A DNA stretch of 64,000 nt from Neelides folsomi (lineage: Eukaryota > Arthropoda > Collembola > Neelipleona > Neelidae): NCBI GenBank assembly GCA_034687125.1, contig JAQGBZ010000024.1, positions 62,001-126,000 on the forward strand. The letters run 5' to 3'. Both the position numbers and the translations under genes were made by a program. Below are positions 39,601 through 52,400 of this stretch, one piece after another (the first letter of the stretch is position 1; each line of letters begins with the position of its first letter). A model generated the notes under the pieces. It was given only the letters and a program-made list of their open reading frames with translations, searched no databases and was not told the DNA's origin.

Positions 39601-42600
39601 GTCGAATGAGTAGGTTTTCTCATTTTGACTCTTGAATATTTGAGTGAGGGGAAAATGGATCCGTCACTCTACTTCATCTCTCCGTTGAAAGTCAAGTGAA
39701 GTTATTAAGTTTATTACACAATTTTTTTCCATCTCCCAATGTCGGAGGATTTAAAAGGAAACTGATTGTGAGGAAGTCGGGAATTTGAGGAAAGTGATCG
39801 AATATGGTGCACAAGGTACTGGAACGTTTATATCCTTTTACTTTTTACGTTCTCTTAATTCGGTTTAGCCTTATTGGAGGAGAATAAAAAGCCTTTTTAT
39901 CGCTCGACTTTTGTAAAGTAATAATGATGGGATGATAGGGAGAAGCCCTTTCTAAGGATAGAAAAACGAGGAACTTGAGGATTGTATGTATTTTTATATA
40001 CTGCTTTTAGTCCTACCCGGCTCGGGTAGAATCGGATTAGGAGTTTTGTTGGACTCAACGCTCCCACTCTGCCCGATGGGGTTTTTACAGAGGCGAACTC
40101 AATCAGATTTATTTTCGGCTTTCACTCCATTTCTTCCCGAGAATCCCGCGTTCCTTGAGTGAATGAAGGAGGAATCGGCCCTTCATTCATTGAGCTTGAG
40201 TGGAAAAGACAGTAATTCGGAGGAGCAATTTGTTGCTTGCCCGTCCACCATTCCCTTTGAACTTTTCCTGTGGTTCTTCTCCTTGGGTTATATTGGAAGG
40301 ATGAGAAGGGGCTTTCCTTATTCCAATGGATCTGTGTCACATTTATTATTCTCTCGAGTCGGTATGAGAGAGTAATTACTCGGTCGAATAACTTCCTTCC
40401 AAACCTTCTGTCTTTTCTTCCCTTTGTACCTTATAGACCAACGAGGTGGATGAGTCTCCACTGGTAATGATGAACCTCTAAAAACATCATTTTGCCCTTT
40501 ACTTCCTTTAATGCTCTACTTGATGATACAATGATAGAACGTGAGTCATCTCGGCTCATGGGAAGATTCAACCACTCAAGTTTTCCTTCATTAAAAGAGA
40601 TGTTAATAAGTAATTAATCCTCTTAAAAGCTGAGAGAGGGCTTTTCTCATAGGTACATATAGATGATGAAGGAAGGAGAGGAAATACGCGAGGGTATTCA
40701 AGTCAATTATATTCTGACGACAAAGAGGAAGAGAGGAGGAAAGATGAATGGAACCCCAGCCGAAGTTTATCGGATTTGGTAATCTGGGAAGATGGGGAAT
40801 ATAAGGGAAGGAGTCTCGGAATTGTTTTGTGTTCCTCGATTGGATTTCCTCCCTCTTCTTATGCCCTCCGACTTCCTCTCTTGGACCCCGTTCTAATAAG
40901 TCAGAGTGAAAAGATTCGTCGGGGAGTTTGGGAATGACAAGTCGCAATCTCCTCCGACCCTTCCTGTTTTCCCACTGATAACTCTGCCCAATTAAAGTTA
41001 AGTTAAAGTGATTAGTCAACTAGATGCCTCAAGCTTGTACTTATCTTCCTTGTTGTCATTCATTGAAAGAGTCTTTCAATATACATTTCACCCCTTGGAA
41101 AGGATTCGACTCCAATTTAAAGCTTATTTGTTGAGCGAGGAAGGGGGAGAAATCGGGAAGGGGGGATTAAAATATTTTACACGGCTGTGAATGGGAAGAT
41201 CCACGAGGGTCGTAATTCATAAAATGACTTTTATTGAGAGTCGAGAGACGCTGCATACCCGTGGATGTTGTGAATGCCACTTCAACTCTTTTTCCTTTTC
41301 ATTCCTCAATTTACCTTTAATTGTATGGATGTCTTCTTGAAAAGAGGGGGAATTGGATAGAATGACAATAAAAGTTTTTTTCCTTCACATGGTTTATTTA
41401 TTGTGAAGGAATGAACATTTGTATCTTGAAGCATTGGATTCCCAACGTGGGGAATTAGCTCTTAGACAAGTTGAATCATTATTTATAATAATGGGGACTC
41501 AAAGGGAAGTGATTAAGAGGGAAAGGATCCAACGACTCAAATTGTTGAAAATATGGAGAAGCTGACGGAAAGAAAGTTTGTTTTCCTTTATCTTCTTTTG
41601 ATGAGTGGGAGGCTCGGCAGGTCCATATAACAAGAGGGGCTCTGAACTTTAACTAACTTATGTTGGGTGTTATCGGGGGGAAAAGAAACTTGGAAGCGGT
41701 TTTGGTTAATCTATATCTTCGATTTGGATTAGAATTGTTTGACGAGTTGACAAGAACTTTTCTTACAAGCCTTGAGCTGACGTGTTAAAGAAATAGGAAA
41801 TGGTGAGCTGGTTTGGGGCAAATTTCCTACGCTTCTACTTGAGTGAGGCGTCGTTGAGAGGAAGTGATGGAACAGGAGTTTGGAAGTAGTTATTATATCA
41901 AATGTGTGTATTTCCAAATAGAGATAAATTTCCTAGGATTACTAGAGTATATGTAAGAGTAAAAGCTATAGATTTAGATATAGTGTGTGTAGCATGTAAG
42001 GGTGTCTGGATGTAATATAAAGTTTTGCTAGAGTGATAATGATGACTTCTTTGAAACTTCCCGGATGAGTGGGAGATTAATTAATAGAGGAATAATGAGA
42101 TAATTTAAACTTACCCTTCCTAAATTACATTCATATGCCCTCGGAGTTAAAGAGGGCCGACAGCCGAGTGGTTTTAATGATAAAAATTATGAGATGAGTC
42201 CACATCTCATTTCAATTTGCTGCAGTGCTGAATTTGTGACAAATGAGATTTAACTACAGCTCTTTCCAGACGATTTTGAGTAGGAAAGAAAATAAGTGGG
42301 CCATAGTTTCCTACTCATATTTTAGAGGTTAATGTACTGATATGTCGTAGCGTGAAAAGTTCAATATTTCACTTTAGGAGCTCTGAGGACCCGACCCCTG
42401 AATTTGGGCCCATTTCCATGCATTAGTAGAATTTATACAGAATTTGTATGTAAGTATTCTATACACATATTTTCCTCAAATTGTATTTCGATATATGGTA
42501 TTTCGATTAGCAGAATTCACCGAAATCCTTAAATTGCTCGCATACTATGGCATGTAGATAAAAAGAGGCTGGCTCGTTTTGCTCGCTGATAAAACGGTTC

Positions 42601-43479
42601 ATTTCGGGAACGTTTGAATTTATGGACTATAGTTGTACTTTTCGGTCTATGAGAGACGCAAATGCATGAAATGATATTATGGAATTGAATTGAATGTGCG
42701 AGGTCTCAGGTGGGCCTTGCGGTGGGAAGACTTTCGATAAGATTTGATTTGACTCGATTTAAATTGCGCCTACTCATGGGTGAAAGAATTTTAACCCCGC
42801 ACTCGGGCTTCTTTTAGGAATGTTTGAACCCATGGAGTATTTATGTGTACTTCTTATGTAGGACTGGTCTTGGAACTGAAAATATCCTTCCACACGCAAC
42901 ACGCGTGCTTTTCTATTATGAGAACACTTTCAATATTACATGGGCTTTTACCATGTATGTCCAAGGAGCTCCTGCGGATGTTAAAAAAGACGCGAAGCCG
43001 CCGAGCATTTTAGATGAGCCTTTTTTTCCACCGAATGAAATACTTGGTACACACAACTACTACTACTTCACTCGTATCAGTATGGATGAGAGAGTTTGGG
43101 ATGTAGCAATATTTTCAAATTCCCTTTATGCAGAGTGGTTTTCTGGAGACAGAGGAATAAATGAGGGATGGGAAGAACTTTGAAAGTTAAATGAATGAAA
43201 AACTTGAACTTGAAAATTGAATATATTCATTCTCTCTCCCGGGCGGTAATGGAGACAGAGGGGGGAAGTTCCTCGTCTTGCTCAACCCTGATCCTCTTTT
43301 ATTAAAACATTTTGATCTGGGATTTCGAGGGGAAACCAGATTGATTGCATTTATCTTTCTCGAGTGGAGGAGGATAATGGGCTGTCGGAGGATGTTGGAA
43401 ACATACAACATTTGGCTTTGCTTGAGGTTTCCTTCAAATTTTCAGAAAATGAAATATTTATCTTTGATTTAATTTGCAG
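15629..43479 (+). other. putative giant first intron of sprint; no other gene recognised
   Basis: Nearly 28 kb with no exon I can support. Open frames are short, overlap on both strands and lack known motifs. From about 16 kb onward the sequence becomes visibly richer in G+C than the preceding AT-rich DNA, with many GA-rich or CT-rich strings, and is complex and non-repetitive. Short repeats: GAT/AAT trinucleotides at about 29983-30002, a TA run near 32860-32877, and a 13-mer GCCTCTGTGGCCA at 24258-24270 and 29767-29779. The block ends in a clear acceptor (AATTTGCAG) at 43479. It may hold enhancers and alternative first exons of sprint. Confidence 0.5.
29983..30002. repeat. short GAT/AAT trinucleotide repeat
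   Basis: Run of GATGATGATGATAATAAT type inside the long intron; low-complexity tract with no coding role. Confidence 0.7.
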
Positions 43480-46400
43480 GCAATGTCGGACTGCGTGCCC
43501 TCACCTTCATCAGAAGACTCGTCGTATGCTTCCAGCTCTGGGTCCCGGAATTCCTCTACTGGATCGTCCACTTCTCCTTCTTGCGAGATTTCCCTTCTTG
43601 AACGGCTGATCCGAACGCATCCAGTATGGTTCCTCCCATCGCTCCAGCGATCCGGAGCTCTTCATCTTCTCCAGGTTCCCCTCTACTTCTTTTAATCTGC
43701 ATAATCGCTTCCTCTTCTTTCGGATGAGAAATTGGGGTTATTACCCATAATGGCATTATCATCATAAGGCATTATTGACTGAATCCGAGATTTATCATTT
43801 TGAAAGGATAAATAGAAATGACGATGGCCATTCTGCAAGGCATATTTATATAAGTAGCTATACTGCCTATACATATTTAGTAGGGCTTATACTAGGTACG
43901 CACAAATATGGTATATTTATATTGGTACGGGAGGGGAATTTGAATTTTACTCTCAAATCGATTCTATTATGGGAAATGATATGAGAAGACCACCTGGAAC
44001 AGAGACCATTATTCTCTCTTCATACTTACGAAGAGCTCAAAGTTTTGTTGCTGTTTATATAAACTCGTAGGATTTTAAACGCTTTCCCCATGGGTCGTTG
44101 GGAGAGGATGAGGGAACTGGAAGTAAATTATTCTTCATTTCCGAAAAGCTCCACCAGTCGAGGCCCCATTTATTTATATTTATGAACTTGGATTCAACTG
44201 TTGAAAGAGATTAGGAAAATGGTGGATCAAAGTCAGGGACAAGGGAAGACAGGTGAAACTTTCCGTTTAGGAGATGACGTTATTCTCAGCTTCAGTTCCA
44301 CTTCTCTACTTTTAGTTATGGTTTTTCCCCACTGTGACTTTTTTCCTTATTATGATCATCCGACTGTTCAGACTCCGTTCCTCTCTGTTTACTTTTACTT
44401 TTAGCTAATGCAATGAATGGTCATCATCCCCACTCAGGGAGATTTGATGCGTTCTCTTTCTCTCTCACTCATTTAGTTTACATATTTGCTTATTTTAATC
44501 CTCCAATTAAGACCATTCTCTCTATTTGGCCTCTTTCGTTAGGAGTTAGCGGAAAAGAGGGATCAAACATGCCTTGGAGTTCTCTTCATTTCTCTCGTTG
44601 TTTGTGATGATGATTCTGTGGGCTTAATTCATGTGTTCTTTAAATCCTTTCATGCAGAGTGTGGATGGGAAAGTGAGAGTAGGGATGTATGATTTTAGTA
44701 ATTAAAATTTCTTTAGGCTACTCGACTACTCGACTTTTGTTGAGTGGGTATAATAAATACATAAGTAATATGAGGATGAGGATGTAAGTTAAAAGTAACA
44801 GAGATGTGAAGAGTCGCCGAAGAGTAAAACGTATGTATTTAATCACGAGGGTCGCTAATGATGGTTCAAATAATCTCTCCTTTTAATTGATTACGAGTGG
44901 AAATTTCTCGTTCGTGAGGATAGCGAGGTGAGATGAGTTTTTATGAGTTTCATATAAACACTCCACATTACGTACCTGCCTAAAGGATGAGGATCTCGTT
45001 CTTCATCAGGAAGCGGATCAGGAATAACGACCTAATGACCACTCAACATTTCAAATCAACTTCTATTATGCTCCAACTTGTATTTTTTCATTCAGGGGTT
45101 GGTAGAGGCCTGGGAAGTAGATAATTAGATATTGATTTCTTTTACTACAATGAACGAGAATAATGTCTATTATACAATTGGACCAAGGAAATTGTAACTA
45201 GGACTTACCTCCATCTTTTATAATTCTTATTCCATGTATTACTTCTTTTGAATTTATTCTCTCAATCTCAATAGGATTGTATTGAGGGTTTTAAAATGAA
45301 GCAGGAAATAAGCTTCATTGAATCTTCATTTCTCCTATTCTTGCATTGTAAATAGGATTATGAACATCATAAAGAGATATCATTTTCTTAATTCTGCGTA
45401 TTCAAAGAGGTCGTCTGAAATTCTTCCTGTTTTTATCTAAAATGTACCTACTTTTATTATACTACAACCATACATTTAAAATTTCATGTGTACAGATATC
45501 ATACCAATTGTATACGTTTTTAATCTTTTTAATACTTCTACTACTCTGTAACACTTTACATAAAAACGGTACTGTTTATATTCTATGGTATAATATGAGA
45601 TTAATATCGGACGCATATTCTAATGTATGGTAAGATCTCATTACATATACAGAGATCATTTACCTACATTTATTGGTAGTTAATAAACCTGAGAAAGATA
45701 TGAACTATAAATCAAACTAATCAACAATCAGTCTTTAAAGAAGTTGAGAACTCTTTCCATAAATTATTCCATCTCACTAATGACAAGCGTCGACTATTTT
45801 TTATGAGATAGAAGTTATATGAGATCAAGATCAATAGAATATATCTAGCTTAAGTAAGTACACATTTGCGAATCAAAAATTCAATCAGCAGTATCATGAG
45901 AACTCATCACATGAGATTTTATTCGACTTCATTCGAATAAATGAGACCTTTAGGACTTTTAGCATTTTGGGAGAAGGTCAAAAAGATAAAAATAATTTAA
46001 TGGTCGTCTTAAATTGAAAAAAGTCTCGATTTAATTGACGATTGACGTGGCATTTTACGCCTTCTAATTAGAAGTGTAAAATAGGATCTCTTGGGGGTTA
46101 AGTGAATACTCGTGCTAAGATAAGTGTTCTACACATAGTGTAAGAGCCAACACATCAGAGTATCAGACTATGTATGTATGGTTATGCTTATGGGAGGATT
46201 TGGATGACAGGGCTTGAATGCGATTGAGGGGGCAAATTCATCGAGTGATCAGTATGCATTTATGCTGGGCCACACGTGTTGTAGGAGGAATCCTTGAATG
46301 TATATTTATCGGGTATAATTTATCACGCTTGTTGTAGGGGCGAGAAGTGGGGAATTTCATCGTGAGGAGCTCGACTCAGCCGATGACGATGGCAGTCTCG

Positions 46401-49400
46401 GTCAAGTTGCCCGGCAATCACGTCGAACACTATCTTCTCAAGGCAGTGGATAATCGGATTGCTCTGGAAAATTCAACTCATACGTTTGAAACCGTCCATC
46501 AACTCATCGCTCACTACTGTGCCCTAAGGTACGTTGATTAGATTTGTGAAAATAAATGAGATACTTGTGCTTAGAAATTCCCGCCCTCCGCTTTTAGATT
46601 TAATCCTCGGTTTTCACCACTCGGGTGGTCGAAACTGAAGAAGAGGGAGGATTAAAATAACATTATGCAAATTCATTAATTCTGTGGTTTTGGTCGGAAA
46701 GGAAGCTTAAGTTTAGTATTGCTCTTTGGATTAAGTGGTGATAATGGAACGGACATCTTGTTCCGTATTTTCCCACTTTCCCACTCAATCCCCACTCAAG
46801 TGGTTTTCACTTGAGCAATTTGGCCAGCCCCGGGTCAGATTACATATCCGCATCCCTACACAACCTCAGCCTTTTCCGACTGCCGGCAAAATTGAGATTA
46901 TAGCTTTGAGACTCAATTTCTGTCGCGGAGGGGGCTGGAGAATGGAATTCCTGATTTAAGACCCTTTTTTATTATGGAACTCCGGTCAAATTTGTTTCTC
47001 TTTCTTTTCAGTGATGAAATTCCAGTTTGCCTCCGGGTTCCGAATGCTATTGCCGACTCGACGTCAAGACAGCAGTTGAGATCTCTGGCTCTTCTAGGCC
47101 AAGGTAAAGAATCGGATTCCTCTTTTCTCTCCCACGAACCAACACTTTCCCGACAGCCGGGAGAAGTCCGCATGTAACATAAATCCAAGTTTATTGGTAT
47201 TTTCAAATGAATTCGTCAGGATGAGCAGCGGGTTGGGTAATATTTAGTGAGGTAGAGGAATGTGAGACGTGTAGGAGGAGACTTCAATTGCCTGTGCCAC
47301 TTTCCATCTCCGTCAGTCCAAAGCATTTATCAAGGTTTTACTCCCAAAGTTCCCAATTGGAGATTCAATGTGAAATTCATTGCGAAAGTCAAAACAGCTC
47401 TCGTGAACGTGAATAACTTGCTTTTGGATATTTTAATGCTTCTGTTTTTAAAATATTGGCTCTGTTCGAAGTTCCATTTGGAGTTTTGAATACAAGTTTT
47501 TAATGGTTCTTCTCTCTCTCCCTCTATTTCCTTTTCAAGTCCTTTGGTGGAGGGAGTTATGAGCTCCGACTGACGGGAAACTTGTTATCTAAATAAATGC
47601 CAAGTGACTGATATGGCCAACGGACGTTGTGATTCAAAAAGGAGCAAATCATGAAATATTTCTATTAGCTTGCAAGATAAAAACAGCACTGTATTGGATA
47701 AGAAAATGGGAATGTTGTTTTTAATAGACCAATGGCCCTTGATGAAGTTATTATGAAGTCAAGAGTGAAACGAGTCTTCACTTTTAATATATTCTCTTAA
47801 AGTGGAGAAAATGGGTGGAGGAGGAATAAGGAAATGGGTGCGGAATTGAACAGCCTTTCGGTCTTATATTTGTTCACAAGGCGCAGCAAATTGTTCTTGT
47901 AAATTATGCATGCCTCTTCTTTCTTCTTCTACTTGGTGCAGTTGGTGTGTGCTCCAAAGGCAGTGCCAGGAATGGGGACTGGTAGTAATAATAAATGTGA
48001 TATGTATAGAACCGAAAGGTGGTCTTTAATACGCTCACATACAAATTAGTACACACATGGGGTTGTGGGTGCGAGAAGCTCCCTCGACGCATAACATGTC
48101 TTCCTCTCCACAACTCCTGAAGAAGAGCCCAAATTTGGTCTTTAGTCAGTTTATGTCCATTAAGGATGAAAACCAAATAGGAGTTCTCTATTTAAAACCC
48201 TTCTGAGCCGGTTTAATAATGAAAAGAGTCTTTTGAAAGAATGAATGGAACGTAGTTTCCATTTACGGCCCTCCGCCTTGGTCTTCAAGTGTTGCCTTTC
48301 TGGTGGTGATCGCTGTATAATTTACACTTGTAATAATTGACAGAGTTCTGGACGGTCTCGTCGAGTGGGAGCGGAAAGGAGTTGAGCAGCCCTTCGGATA
48401 TTGATATTAGCAAGAACTTCATTTCTTCAGGACTTGGGAGCCAATCCAGCTCGAGCCAGAACAGCCTTTCTGACTTGAGGAAGTAAGTGGAATCCTTTTG
48501 AGATTACAAAAGTCTAAATATTTAGATCCAGATTACACGTGCTGAATTCTTTACTTGAGAGAGAAAGTAAAGAGCCATGCCGTGAAAATCCTCTAAATTT
48601 CACTCAACCACTTGCCTAATACTTCTGTTATTCAATCCATGAACCACACATGCCCCTTTTTCATATGTTTATATTATGTACTGAGGGTGATTCGTTCCCA
48701 TTTGAAGGTTTTTATTTAATCTTTCTGATGTGAATATCTTTGGTATTTTCAATCTGTCTACCTTCATTTGGGTGGATTAGAAGAAGCTGTCTACTCTACT
48801 GGGCTATTTTGACCCTTTCCTTGTCGACTGATGCCCAGATTTTTTGGAAATCACTTTCACCTTTCACTTTTTATAGTGTACCTGTTATTAATGTGGGTTT
48901 CTTTAAGATGACGAGTCGTCATTTATCTCCTTATTACCTTCAAAAAAATTATTCTTAAATATCCGATGAATCGTTGCATGGCTCAGGTGAATCTTTTTGG
49001 CCTTGATTCCCGTTGATTAGGAAGATTCGACATATCAGAGAAAAGACTCAATTTCCTGATGGTTCACCTTTATGGGAGTTTGCACAATCGGATAGTTTGG
49101 GAATCCTTTACTTTTAGCACTTATTCTTTTCCCAATTACATTTTCACTGAATCACCCTCAGTATGTTTAACCCATTAATCTCCTTTTTTCTTTTTATTGC
49201 CTATTTAATCATTCTCACTTTCAATTTTTGACCTCACAATTCCTACTTTATCAGTTCTACTTTAAATTCCACTTAGAAAATTTAATAAAAGCCTTTAAAT
49301 GCTTTATTTATTCACAATTAAATTAGATCCATCTTTTCCAATTTTTTAATTTCATTGTTAAAGTATGTTAATTGTCAGGTTGTCTTATTGTTTTACTTTG

Positions 49401-52400
49401 AGGCAGTTTGCATCCTTTATTCATTCATGTAGATTAAATGATGAGAGCGGAAGGAAGGTACTGAAGGATAAGTACGCGGATCCGCTCAAGGAACTTTGAG
49501 TAGGACGAGTGAGATGATGTTGAGTAATTAAACGATTGTTTGATAATTAGACCGTGTAGACCGACCACCCTGGAGCTAGGAAGTGGAGGTTGCGGACGAG
49601 GCGGAATCTCCACACCGCCTCCGGTCCCGCCAAGATGGTCTCGCTCTGCCCTATTGACTCCTTTGTCACTCCCGTCATCGGTACAGTCGACACCTTCAGA
49701 AATTCAGTCAACCTTCTCGGAGAAAAATGGACGGTTTGGGAAGAAGAAGAAGCGAAGCTCGGGAGGGAAGACAGTTGAAACCCCATCCATTCATTACAAA
49801 GACACGGAAATTCTCGACCTTTTCAAAGGAGTAAGTTTTGTGCCAAGTTTTTGTCCTCTCCTTAAAAGTTTTATTTTCAAATTGGCTCCCAAACTTCGAG
49901 CATCTATTTTCGAACCTGACTCTGAGACATCGGACCATAAAACACAATATAATCGAATCTTTGGTTTTTCCTCTCATTCCCAGACCAAAATTCACAACTT
50001 TTATTATTGTTTACTTTGAATGTAAACATCACTTTGCCATTTTAGTTCCGATCTGCTTGGCATTTAGGACCAACGGTGTGTGCTCACAACTCATAGTGCT
50101 TGTATGCATAATTAAGATAAAGATGCTGATGGAATTTCTTTCAAATAAATTAAATATTCATACAAATAGTTCATGCATTGAGAATGAAGTGTAAATATGA
50201 TAATCCTTGAAACACGTAGAATATGATCATTATGAGCTGTGAACAAAATGGGACAAGAAAGAATTCCTCCCTTGACAATTGTGAACATACGGAGAGCCGC
50301 GTATATACCTACGCATTTTTATTATTTCCTACAGAGATGAATGGATTCCGGACATGAGAATGATCTAAGGCAATTTATCTTCCCTGGGAGAGTCTTTCCC
50401 ATTTTCCTCACTTTTCTGTACTTGTACACAATTGGAATACTTTCCAATTTTAAATTGTTCACGCCATTGGTCATTATTGCAATTGGCGTCGGAGTTGAGT
50501 GAGTTAATTTCCTAAGATGAATTTGTAATTCACTTTCTCACTATGGGTCATTAAAGTTATTAAATATTTAAATACTCAATCGACTCCTGACAAGTGTTTA
50601 GCACTTGTGTACACGTACAATTTTATCCTCTATCATCAGAGGTGGCGATGCGTGGAATTGTCTAATTTCTAATTACTCTTCTACTCTTCGATATTATTAT
50701 TATTATTCTTGCAATATCATATACCTATCCAATTTTGTAATTATAATTAAGTTCGCTGATACTTATTACTTTATTAAAAATGGTTACTTCATGACTGGTT
50801 GTATGCTTAGCTTCAGGATAGCGTTACAAGTACATTTTTTCATTATTGAGCATGAAAAGGACGTTAGAATTTTTTCATTCCTTGTATTTCCCTTTCTTTT
50901 GGTTTAAATAATAGAAATAACACGAGTTTGATAGCACACCCATTCGTGATCAGTGATCAAATAGTCGAAGTCTCATTGTCAGACCTTCTAATGTCTATGA
51001 ATTCATACAATTTGACATACCATTTAATGACTCAAGATAAATACATTAGCATGAAGTCTTTTTCATTAAGATCAATTGTTGATTGTAATGTGTGTGGCAT
51101 TGAGGCTTGCTCCTTCCTTCATTTAAATGGAATTAGCTGTTTAAGTTTTTTTATTACTTATCGTTAGTTAGCAAGTGCGTTTAATGGAAACTATTAAAGA
51201 TTAACTATAAGTGCTTTATCCCTATTTAAATGATAAACAATAAATATCAGTAATGGATAATTTTATTTTGATGGCTAAAGAAAAATTTATGCCAGTGGTT
51301 CATTTTTAATTAAACTTGTTTATTATTTATCTTGCTATTATGTTAGAATCATTTTGATGAGTAAGCTTTAGATTTATAGCAATGTATTTATCAAACTGTG
51401 TAATGTTTTGATACTGTGAAAGTCTATATTATTTGGGACATGTTCTTTGTTTGGTTCTGTAATAGAAAAATGATCTGAGAGATACTGTAAACAATCAACA
51501 CACTTTGGACGTATTTGAGGAAGTTGATGGTGAAAAAAAAGATTAAAGTGTAACGGGGTGCTTCTCACCATTTCACTAACCAACCCACAATTTTAATATC
51601 CAAAATACAAACAATGAGTGATGTTGCAAGTTAGCAGTATAAGCCTGGTGTCAATGGAAATTTGAGTTGCAGTGAATCATTCTTCCACCAATGTAGGGAT
51701 ATGTTAAGTAATTGAACAATAGGCTCATTCTCATTGATACAGTTACGCCTCAAATTCATTAGATTAAGATAAACACTTCCGTTAAAGGGGTCCTTAGAAG
51801 AGGAAGCTCATTCTGTATATCTTTTTTTCCCATAGACGAAGACACTGTATGACGACAAAGCGTCAGACTACGAAGACATTTGGTCGCCTCAATATCAAGA
51901 TAACGGGGGGAAAAGGTCTGTTTCGACTGTTTCGCCTCCGCGGCTCTCCACTTTTAAACCTGATATCATTGCTTCTTCCCTTGCCTCAGACCTTGACATC
52001 AGTCATAAGCAGAGTCATTTCCAATTCCAATCACTTTCAATGCTCGTTAATCAGGAACCAAATGACAATGAAAACAACGTGATGATTGTCAAACGAGAGA
52101 ATCGTAATAATAACCGGCTGAGCCTGAATGGTTTTGGGCCAAAGACTGGACTCAATTCCAAGGGTGAGAAGAAGAACGGGAATAATGGAAACAAGGAAGG
52201 CGGATTTTACTCCGAACCAGTAGATGCAATTTCTTTTCGGAGATTTGCAACTCATAGGTTGTCGGAGCCCAATATGCGTTGGTCTCAACCAATGTTGAGT
52301 TTAGTTCAAGTTCCTACGCCTTGCGAAAAGAATCAAAATGAGTTGGCTCGCGAGCGAAATCAACATCATCGGATCAGCTTGGCAAATGTGAATATGAATG

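Noticed and set aside
42824-43183. 119-codon plus-strand open frame in the long intron
   Set aside because: It begins with TTG, has no ATG near its start, no recognisable motif and no donor that would join it in phase to the sprint exon at 43480.
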